From: Ipomoea triloba | Taxonomy: Eukaryota; Streptophyta; Magnoliopsida; Solanales; Convolvulaceae | Assembly: GCF_003576645.1 (NCBI RefSeq) | Contig: NC_044917.1 | Span: 2,479,923-2,543,922, forward strand | DNA: 64,000 bases | Direction: 5' to 3' | In this document: positions 47,435 through 56,432 of the stretch, one piece after another | Numbering within the stretch: position 1 is the stretch's first letter | Layout of the letters: each line of letters opens with the position of its first letter | Made by a program: the position numbers and the translations under genes | The notes under the pieces: model-generated | Told to the model about the DNA's origin: nothing | What the model saw: only the letters and a program-made list of their open reading frames with translations | Database searches by the model: none

Positions 47435-49296
47435 CTAGCCAAGTTTGTTGAAAAGTTGAATAACTTCTTCATATTTTCTTACAATCCACCAGTGTTCGTT
47501 GTACCCCGAGAAGAGGAGGAAACTGATGATGCCAATGATACATATGCAGATGCCAATGCATACTCCCACCGCAACAGCAGATGAATGTACTGTTAAAACT
47601 GCGAACATCCCTGTTATGAATGCAAGTATCAGTGCTGTCAAGGATAAATCAAGTAAGAGGATCGAGTAGGAAACAAGCTTGTGTACAACTTTTGGTCTCC
47701 CAAAGCTCGAAATTTCTTCCACCAATGTGATGTATCCAATCAGTGAAGAAATGGAGCACACAAAGCCAATAGCATTAGTAACAACAAATGCTTTGAAAGC
47801 TGATTTTCTTAACAGAATTGGCATCCCTTGCCTTTCACCCTGATTGTCGTTGTACCCTCCTGGCACTGTCATCCCGGCTGCAAAGGTCACTGTGACTATT
47901 AGAGCCACCACTACAATGTGTGCCTTAGCCATCTTCCCCGCACTACTAACAGACCTTTCCTTAGGAACTCTCATTTCCTGTGTCATTTCCATCCTGGTTT
48001 CGTCGTTGCTCTTTCTTTTCATTGTTAGGTCGCCACGCTTGCCAACTGAACCTGATCCCACCCGAGATGCAATGTCCAATGGAGTCAAGTGTTGTTTGTT
48101 AAAAACCATGCCGCCACTCAACCTAGGATGTTGGATCAGTTCTGGCACACAGATGTTGGAAGCGGCCAGCAGATGTAGAGGAGTGTTGCCATCCTCGTCT
48201 TTCTCATCAACAAGGTGATCCATTTTTGGAGAATTTAAGATAAATTTGATCATGTCTGTGCTATTGTTCAAAATTGCTTCATGAAGCACATTTTGACCTT
48301 TGCTATTAACCATCTCCCAACAAAGTGGACAACGCTGTAATATTTGTTTGAACAATACCACAGAGTTTTCACTTACTGCTATATGAACTGCAGTTGTCCA
48401 CTCACCTTCTTTGCCTCCTGCTGGGATGTATGCTGCACTGCTCTTTACTTGCAGAATCTCCTCAACAGCTTTCTCATTATTTAGTCTTACAGCATAATGC
48501 AATGGTGTCCAGCCCCAATCATCACCCACCTCACACAAAGATGCTTCTTTTTCCAACAATAACTTTGTGGAATCTAATACATCAAACAATTATCTATCAG
48601 ATTAATTAACACAAATTATATATATTATATTCATTTCATGATTAATTAACACAAAGTATGTACAAAAAGCTCTACCTTTTGGGGGTTCACTATGAATTAT
48701 TGCTGCATGAAGCGCAGTTCGGCCAAGAGGTCCATCGAAAACAGGTCTGTGGGAATTGTTCAAGATTTCGAGCAAACACTCATGAAATTGCAGCTCTGCG
48801 GCTAGGTAAAGTGGGGTTTCCCCTGCCTCATTGGGACCAAACTCAAATTCCGGATCCTCTTTCACCACCAATTTAACAACTTCCAATGCCCTTTCCTCAC
48901 CGCCTTGTGCAAAGCTGTGTCTTTATCGCCATCCATCATCCTCACCATATCTCTCGCTCCTCCTATCCCAGATTCAAGTTCTGGGCGCGCTTTGGCACAG
49001 CTGATGAGTGCAGAGACGACGCCAGTGTGGCCTTCCCTGGCAGCAATGTGAAGCGCAGTTTCACTTTTGTTGTTCACCACACATAACAAAGATGTGTGCT
49101 TTTCCAGAATCTTTTGCACCAAATGCATGTGACCATATAGAGCCGCGATATGAAGGATAGTGTTACCCTTTGGCGTCACCTGTTGTTCCATCTTGTACCA
49201 AAGAGCTTCATCTAAATCTTGGTTTCCTTCCACCAGTGCTTCGTATAAAGCTGAATCCATTAGATCATAATCCGCGGGTAAAGCAGCAGGATCCAT
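47435..49296 (-). pseudogene. ankyrin-repeat/PGG membrane protein, cluster member 2, with 1-nt frameshift
   Basis: Exons 49296-48676 and 48573-47435. By comparison with members 3 and 4 (…AVRKGHLEVVKLVVKEDPEF) exon 1 lacks one T: the gene strand reads GGGCATTGGAAGTT instead of GGGCATTTGGAAGTT, at about 48886-48888. Translation therefore shifts into GHWKLLNWW and stops after 144 residues. Exon 1 is 621 nt, one less than the 622 needed to meet the phase of exon 2. That supports a genuine deletion relative to its siblings. Everything downstream (GETPLYLAAELQFHECL, the PGG segment MAKAHIVVVALIVTVTFAAG, and C-terminus IQLFNKLG) is intact in the other frame. The damage is thus recent, or is a sequence error. 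The remaining architecture equals that of member 4, including 3'-flanking DNA. Confidence 0.8.
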
Positions 49297-49315
49297 TTGA
49301 TAGAGAAAAAAAGAT

Positions 49316-49660
49316 TATTTGGTAGTGGATGGTAATATAATTTGCAGCGAAGCTCGCATGCTTTGTATAATCGCCATTCCATGTCTGTATCCATCGTGTT
49401 CGTGGAAGAAGACTGCACCCAGTTTCAGTCAACGAAAAACGCTGAATTGGATATTGATTCAATGGATCCTATTGGAAATAGCTTCCCACTTGGAGTTTAC
49501 AAATTATATTATTGGAGTAAAAAAAAAAAACAGTTGGCCAAACTTGGATACCACGGGATCAAGGCTTTCCAGAAATAAATATGGGACATTTCACTCTGGT
49601 CAGCGTCAGTACAAAGTCAATGCAACTGGTCCACCATTGTTTGCCACATCAGACAGTATC
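49316..49660 (-). promoter_or_regulatory. conserved upstream block of ankyrin gene 2
   Basis: Nearly the same sequence precedes genes 2, 3 (52556-52990) and, with a deletion, 4 (55220-55445). On the gene strand it contains W-box cores TTGACT at 49427-49432 and 49615-49620. The first lies about 131 nt upstream of the start codon. W boxes bind WRKY factors; their use here is inferred from position and conservation only. Confidence 0.5.
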
Positions 49661-49799
49661 CAACATTCATAATATTACATTAATGAGAAAAGGTGCAAAT
49701 AGACCCTGAACACATCGCGAAAAGTGAGTTAGGCCCCAAACATTTTTAAAGTGCAATTGAACACATGAGAAATACGAGGATGGCAACACTCCTCTACAG

Positions 49800-50032
49800 C
49801 TAGCCAAGTTTGTTGAAAAGTTGAATAATTTCTTCATATTTTCTTACAAGCCACCAGTGTTCATTGTACCCCGGGAAGAGGAGGAAATTGATGATGCCAA
49901 TGATACATATGCAGACTCCCACCGCAACAGCAGATGAATGTACTGTTAAAACTGCAAACATCCCCGTTATGAATGCAAGTATCAGTGCTGTCAACGATAA
50001 ATCAAGCAAAAGAATCGAGTAGGAAACAAGTG
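49800..50032 (-). pseudogene. orphan 3' fragment of an ankyrin/PGG gene
   Basis: A minus-strand stretch encoding only the last two membrane helices and C-terminus of the family: LVSYSILLLDLSLTALILAF, TGMFAVLTVHSSAVAVG and YEEIIQLFNKLG with a stop. It is almost identical to the ends of genes 2 and 4, but gene 3, directly upstream on the same strand, ends with a different C-terminus at 50305. Relative to genes 2 and 4 a small deletion (VCIGICICIIG to VCICIIG) is visible. It has no ankyrin or PGG part and no start of its own, so it is a relic, perhaps the former end of gene 3. Confidence 0.8.
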
Positions 50033-50304
50033 TACTAACAAACACAAATTTTCAGCACAAAATTGCTGATTATATTCAAATTAAAGTTGGAATCTTTTTC
50101 AATTACACCACACCAAATTAAAGGGAATCCAGAACGCCGGCCTTTTAGCAGAAATATTCTCCATATTCAGGTAGGAGTATTGCAGGCATAAAACTATAAA
50201 TATAATGCTAAACCAACTAACTACATAAAGGTATCTAACCAAAATGTCTACAATGCAAGTTAGGTTGTATGCATGAGAGCTGAGAATCTGAGATTGAGAG
50301 CTAA

Positions 50305-52548
50305 TTAAGCTTTCTTTATTATCACGTATTTTTTAAATTTGCTTACAATGAGCCCTTTTTCTTTGTAACCTATGAAGACAGGGAAACTGATGAGGCCTAA
50401 GACAACTATACAAATACTGATGCATAGCCCCACTGCAAGGGCCGATGAATGTGTTAAAACTGCAAACATCCCCGTTGCAAATGCAAGCACAACTGCTGTC
50501 AAGGATAAATCAAGCATAAGAGCTGAGTAAAAACCAACATTTTCCAGAATTTCTAATCTCTTAGTATCCGAGACTTCTCCCACCAACCGCATGTATCCAG
50601 TTAGTGAGGCAATGGAACACACAAAACCAATAGCATTGGTAATAACAAACGCTTTGAAAGCTGATTTTCCTAATAAAATTGCCATCCCTTGAGTGGTTTC
50701 ACCCAGAGTGTTGTTGTAGCCACCTGGTAATGTGATTCCGGCTGCAAAGGTTACTGTTGCTATTAGAGTCGCCACCAGAATGTGTGTCTTAGCTACCTTC
50801 TCCACACTATTAATATACATTTCCTCGCGATCCTTCCTTTTCTGTATCATCTGCGTCCTGCTGGTTCCACCATTGTTGAAAGCATTCGTCTTTGTTTTCT
50901 TTGTTAGGTCACCACGCCAACCCCGCTTCCAACCAACTTTAATTAGAATAGGTTTTAAGGCAACCTATTACAACATTGTTTCATTCATTTTATATGAGTT
51001 AGTTGCAGCATAAAAAATTGTAGATAGAATGAAATGAAATCAAATGTAGTTACCAAAGCTGGTTCTTGATAAGCAATGTCCAGTGGCGTCAAGTTCTGTT
51101 TATTAAATATCACAGTACCCTTCAGTCTAGGATGAGGGATCAATTTTGGCACATAGTTGTTGGAAGCAGCAACCAAATGTAGGGGAGTGTCACCATCCTC
51201 ATCTCTCTCATCAACAAGGTGATCCATTTTTGGAGAATTTAAGATAAATTTCATAACCTTTCTTGCATCATTCAAGATTGCTTCATGAAGGACATTTTGA
51301 CCTTTGCTATCAACCATCTCCCAACAGAGTGGGCAATGCTGTAATATTTGTTTGAACAATACAATAGAGTCTTCACTTACTGCTATATGAACTGCAGTTG
51401 TCCACTCACCTTCTTTGCCTCCTGCTGGGATGTATGCTGCACTGCTCTTTACTTGCAGAATCTGCTCAACAGCTCTCTCATTATTTAGTCTTACAGCATA
51501 GTGCAATGGTGTCCAGCCCCAATCATCACCCACCTCACACAAAGATGCTTCTTTTTCCAACAATAACTTTGTGGAATCTAATATATATATAAAACAAGAG
51601 TTAGTACTATCTGTGATCGGGTACAGTGGTTTTGACATGTTTAGTCATAAACTTTCAAATTGACCATCCGTGGTCCTTCAACTTTCAAATGGTTACCATA
51701 TGAAGGAGGGTAACAATTTGAAAATGGAAGGATCACGGGTGGTTAATTTGAAAGTTTAGGACTAAACATTATAAAATCATTATACTCAGATTATACCATA
51801 TGCCATTATCTCATAAAACAATTATCAATCAGATTAATTAACACAAATCATATATATTATATTCATTTCATGATTAATTCACACAAAGTATGTAAGAAAA
51901 AGCTCTACCTTTTGGGCCCCCACTATGAATTATTGCTGCATGAAGCGCATTTCGGCCCAGAGGTCCATCAAAAACAGGTCTCTGGGAATTGTTCAAGATT
52001 TCGAGCAAACACTCATGAAATTGCAGCTCTGCGGCTAGGTAAAGTGGGGTTTCCCCTGCCTCATTGGGACCAAACTCAAATTCCGGATCCTCTTTCACCA
52101 CCAATTTAACAACTTCCAAATGCCCTTTCCTCACCGCCTTGTGCAAAGCTGTGTCTTTATCGCCATCCATCATCCTCACCATATCTCTTGCTCCTCCTAT
52201 CCCAGATTCTAGCTCTGGGCGCGCTTTGGCACAGCAGATGAGCGCAGAGACGACGGCAGTGTGGCCTTCCCTGGCAGCAATGTGAAGGGCAGTTTCATTT
52301 TTCTTGTTCACGATACACAACAAAGATGTGTGCTTTTCCAGAATCTTTTGCACGAAATGCGTGTGACCATATAGAGCCGCGATATGAAGGATAGTGTTAC
52401 CCTTTGGCGTTACCTGGCGGCCGCCATGTTGTTCCATCTTGTCCCAAAGAGCTTCATCTAAATCTTCGTTTCCTTCCACCATTGCTTCGTATAAAGCTGA
52501 ATCCATTAGATCATAACCCAAGGGTAAAGAAGCAGCTGCAGGATCCAT
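50305..52548 (-). CDS. ankyrin-repeat/PGG membrane protein, cluster member 3 (chimeric C-terminus)
   Basis: Exons 52548-51909, 51577-51054 and 50964-50305 give 607 residues in frame. Exons 1 and 2 are almost identical to genes 2 and 4 (GNTILHIAALYGHTHFVQKI, GWTPLHYAVRLNNERAVEQI, TPLDIAYQEPAL). The third exon is different. It starts VALKPILIKVGWKRGWRGDL, contains a diverged PGG segment (VAKTHILVATLIATVTFAAG ITLPGGYNN) and ends KFKKYVIIKKA, unlike the IQLFNKLG of its siblings. The 89-bp intron 2 is absent from genes 1, 2 and 4, where the corresponding sequence is continuous. I chose the acceptor AATAG|GTTGCC because it keeps the frame open. The next acceptor (TTAAAG|TTGG) leads to an early stop, since 4 nt (AAGC) are missing there relative to the siblings. 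Intron 1 holds a 133-bp foldback element. Probable defence-related membrane protein; splicing needs transcript support. Confidence 0.7.
51637..51769. mobile_element. 133-bp foldback element in intron 1 of ankyrin gene 3
   Basis: The ends are inverted copies of about 60 bp: ATGTTTAGTCATAAACTTTC at the left and, on the complement of the right end, ATGTTTAGTCCTAAACTTTC. Both continue AAATTGACCATCCGTGGTCC or a close variant. Genes 2 and 4 lack it at the same place, so it inserted after the duplications. The internal wording (…CTTTCAAATTGACC…) resembles the larger 14480-15309 element. Confidence 0.75.
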
Positions 52549-52555
52549 TTGATAG

Positions 52556-52990
52556 AGAAAAAAAGATTATTTGGTAGTGGATGGTGATATAATTTGCAGC
52601 GAAGTTCGCATGCTTTGTATAATCGCCATTCCATGTCTGTATCCATCGTGTTCGTGGAAGAAGACTGCACCCAGTTTCAGTCAACGAAAAACGCTGAAAT
52701 GGATAATTGATTCAATGGATTATATTGGAAATAGCTTCCCGCTTGGAGTTTACAAATTATATTATTGGAGAAAAATGTAATTAAAAAAATTAAACAGTTT
52801 GTTCTAAAATAAATAAATAAATAAATAAATAAAATAAAATAAAATTAAACAGTTGCCTAAACTTGGGTACCACGGGATCAAGGCTTTCCAGAAAAAAATA
52901 TGGGACATTTCACTCTGGTCAGCGTCAGTACAAAGTCAAATCAACTGGTCCACCATTGTTTACCACATCAGCTAGTATCCAACATTCATA
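52556..52990 (-). promoter_or_regulatory. conserved upstream block of ankyrin gene 3
   Basis: The same block as upstream of gene 2, with gene-strand W-box cores TTGACT at 52679-52684 and 52934-52939. A short AAAT-repeat expansion (about 52807-52845) separates its two halves and is not present in gene 2. Confidence 0.5.
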
Positions 52991-53390
52991 ATATTAGGTT
53001 TTTGACTGGAATAAGAGTGCATGGGATATAATTGACAAAAATATGAATGAAATAAAAAATTAATAAAAGTAGGAAAAACTCACTTGGACATGCATTTGAG
53101 GTCATAAACACATGTCTCATTTGTATTTTTTTTTTTTTTGGAAATACAGAATCCAAACTTGCGTTTGAAGTATAAAATACGTCAAAAAAGCATGTACCAC
53201 TTACGTTTTATTAAAAAAAAAATGGTCACCTAATTCTTTTTTAATAAAATATACTTGCCTGCATTTACTAGGAAAGCATATATGCAGGGAAAAGAAAAGA
53301 AATGAATATACTTTTGAAGCAAATATGGGAAATCCATAAAGATCCACACAAATATAATGATTAATAATCCCAAATTAGCAATCTCTAAAG

Positions 53391-55215
53391 CTAGCCAAGT
53401 TTGTTGAAAAAGTTGAATAATTTTCTTACAATCCACCAGTGTTCATTGTACCCCAAGAAGAGGAGGACACTAATGATGCCAATGATACATATGGAGACGC
53501 CAATGCATACTCCCACCGCAACAGCAGATGAATGTACTGTTAAAACTGCAAACATCCCCGTTATGAATGCAAGTATCAGCGCTGTCAACGATAAATCAAG
53601 CAAAAGAATCGAGAAGCAAACAAGCTTGCGAACAACTTTTGGTCTCCCAAAGCTCGAAATTTCTTCCACCAACATGATGTATCCAATCAGAGAAGATATG
53701 GAGGCCACAAAGCCAATAGCATTAGTAACAACAAATGCTTTGAAAGCAGATTTTCTTAACAGAATTGGCATCCCTGCTTGCTTTTCGCCCTGATTGTCGT
53801 CGTTGTACCCTCCTGGCACTGCCATCCCCGCTGCAAAGGTCACTGTGACTATTAGAGCCACCACCACAATGTGTGCCTTAGCCATCTTCCCCGCACTACT
53901 AACAGACCTTTCCTTAGGAACTCTCATTTCCTGTGTCATTTCCATCCTGGTTTCGTTGTTCCTCTTTGTTTTCATTGTTAGGTCGCCACGCTTGCCAACT
54001 GAGCCTGATCCCACCCGAGATGCAATGTCCAATGGAGTCAAGTGTTGTTTGTTAAAAACCATGGCGCCACTCAACCTAGGATGATGGATCAATTCTGGCA
54101 CATAGTTGTTGGAAGCTGCAACCAAATGTAGAGGAGTGTTGCCATCCTCGTCTCTCTCATCAACAAGGTGATCCATTTTTGGAGAATTTAAGATAAATTT
54201 TATAGCCTTTCTTGCATCATTCAAGATTGCTTCATGAAGGATATTTCGACCTTTGCTATCAACCATTTCCCAGCAGAGTGGGCAATGCTGTAATATCTGT
54301 TTGAACAATACAACAGAGTCTTCACTTACTGCTATATGAAGTGCAGTTGTCCACTCACCTTCTTTGCCCCCTGCTGGGATGTATGCTGCACTGCTCTTTA
54401 CTTGCAGAATCTGCTCAACAGCTTTCTCATTATTTAGTCTTACAGCATAGTGCAATGGTGTCCAGCCCCAATCATCACCCACCTCACACAAAGATGCTTC
54501 TTTTTCCAACAATAGCTTTGTGGAATCTAATATATAAAGCAATTATCTATCAGTTTAATTAACATTCATTTCATGATTAATTAATATAAAGTATGTAACA
54601 AAAAGCTCTACCTTTTGGGGGTTCACTATGAATTATTGCTGCATGAAGGGCAGTTCGGCCAAGAGGTCCATCGAAAACAGGTCTCTGGGAATTGTTCAAG
54701 ATTTCGACCAAACACTGATGAAATTGCAGCTCTGCAGCTAGGTAAAGTGGGGTTTCCCCTGCCTCATTGGCACCAAACTCAAATTCCGGATCCTCTTTCA
54801 CCACCAATTTAACAACTTCCAAATGCCCTTTCCTCACAGCCTTGTGCAAAGCTGTGTCTTTATCGCCATCCATCATCCTCACCATATCTCTCGCTCCTCC
54901 TATCCCAGATTCTAGCTCTGGCCGCGCTTTGGCACAGCGGATGAGCTCAGAGACTACGCCAGTGTGGCCTTCCCTGGCAGCAATGTGAAGCGCAGTTTCA
55001 TTTTTGTTGTTCACTGCACATAACAAAGATCTGTGCTTTTCCAGAATCTTTTGCACCAAATGCGTGTGACCATATAGAGCCGCGATATGAAGCATAGTGT
55101 TTCCCTTTGGCGTCACCATCTTGGACCAAAGAGCTTCATCTACTTCTTCTTGGTTTCCTTCCACCAGTGCTTCGTATAAAGCTGAATCCATTAGATCATA
55201 ATCAGCAGGATCCAT
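53391..55215 (-). CDS. ankyrin-repeat/PGG membrane protein (ACD6/ITN1-like), cluster member 4
   Basis: Exons 55215-54612 and 54526-53391 encode 579 residues with all phases closed. This is the intact reference for the cluster. Ankyrin repeats run from about residue 35 to 375 (GNTMLHIAALYGHTHLVQKI, ETALHIAAREGHTGVVSELI, DTALHKAVRKGHLEVVKLVV, GETPLYLAAELQFHQCL, GWTPLHYAVRLNNEKAVEQI, WTTALHIAVSEDSVVLFKQI, GRNILHEAILND, GNTPLHLVAASNNYV). A basic linker follows. The PGG domain is near 420-450 (AHIVVVALIVTVTFAAGMAV then PGGYND), and about four hydrophobic helices run to LFNFFNKLG. Homologues act in salicylic-acid-linked immunity and stress signalling, with the membrane part oligomerising. Its upstream block has W-box sequence but lacks roughly 50-60 bp present in genes 2 and 3. 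Confidence 0.9.
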
Positions 55216-55219
55216 TTGA

Positions 55220-55445
55220 TAGAGAAAAAAATATTATTTGGTAATATAATTTGCAGCGAAACTTGCATGCTTTATAGAATTGCACCCAGTTTTAGTCAAC
55301 CAAAAACGCTGAATTGGATATTGATTCAACTATTGGAAATAGCTTCCCACTTGGAGTTGAAAATTACTCCCTATATTATTGGAGAAAAATATAATATAAA
55401 CAGCATACATGCTAAACTTGGGTTGACCAGGGGATAAGACTTTCA
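55220..55445 (-). promoter_or_regulatory. upstream block of ankyrin gene 4, internally deleted
   Basis: Aligns with the blocks of genes 2 and 3 but lacks the segment corresponding to about 49365-49410 (ATTCCATGTCTGTATCCATC onward). The gene-strand W-box core TTGACT is kept at 55294-55299, only about 80 nt from the ATG. Confidence 0.5.
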
Positions 55446-56432
55446 GAAATAAAGATGTTTGAAATTTTCGTATTCTATTCCTTCCACGTGCCGCCGTCAA
55501 ACCTATTTAAAAATTAACAAAAGGTGAGAAATTTCATTTTTGGGTTTAATGTTGGGGGAGAAAACACCATTTTTGTGTTTGATTCTTACTTCAATGTCAA
55601 ATTGTCAAGAGTGAACTCACAGCTGTGAGGTTGACAATTATTTTTATAGAAACTTTTGATATTTGCAATTTCTAACTTTTTTTCACTTGTCAAGATCGTG
55701 TGGTCTAGTGACACCCGGTTGCACTTCCATATAGAAGGGGCGGGTAAGTCTCAGTAGAGATGATATTGATTCTTTGGGATTCACTAGTTTGAGAAAATAG
55801 TTATGAACAAATTGAATCATGCGCTCAATCCAACTAAAAATCTAAGCTGATAGTTGGACTGCACATTTATGTTTATGCTCACAGAACAGATACTGCATTA
55901 TAACATAATCAGTAGTACTAAAAAAAAAAACGTTTCTCCACTTATAATATGGTTATATTAGATTTCAATTCAAGATTGCAATTCAAGTTCGTATAGTATC
56001 TGCCATTTGTGCACCACATAAGTTGTAACATGGCTCTTTCTCTTCTTTCAAGTTTTTATCTATGCCACAACACCACAAGTAGTAAACTCATGGTTCATCA
56101 AGAACACCAATCAGAGGCAAAAACTAAATGTCCAGTTCAGAACATTCATCGTTACAACCCAGGATACTGTACTAGATACTAGCTTCATAGTAATCAAATT
56201 CACATGTTGCGTTAATGTTTTTGGAAAATACTCTAAAATTTGAACTTACTACTCGATATTAGCTTTATTATGTGCAAAATACAATCTTGAACAAAGGGCA
56301 ATCACCAGATGCAGCAACAAGGAGTGAGAGTATTTGTTTCCATACTTGTGGTCCAATGGTTTTGATGAACTGTGTTGAGTCCGGTGACTGTTGGAAGTTT
56401 GAACCAAGATGCAGCTCAAATCGGAGATGTTC
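55446..56432. other. intergenic region
   Basis: AT-rich DNA upstream of ankyrin gene 4 and downstream of the phosphatidylglycerophosphate synthase stop codon. Apart from one interspersed-repeat copy (55808-55868) nothing is recognised. A plus-strand frame at 56272-56592 is the shadow of the synthase 3' end. Confidence 0.55.
55808..55868. repeat. interspersed repeat copy
   Basis: ATGCGCTCAATCCAACTAAA, AATCTAAGCTGATAGTTGGA and CTGCA in order. Third member of the family also found at 34885-35010 and 46385-46445. Confidence 0.65.

Noticed and set aside
47844..48218. 124-codon plus-strand frame in the ankyrin cluster (and its counterparts near 53401-54084)
   Set aside because: Antisense shadows of the ankyrin/PGG exons; they recur in each copy only because the coding strand is conserved.
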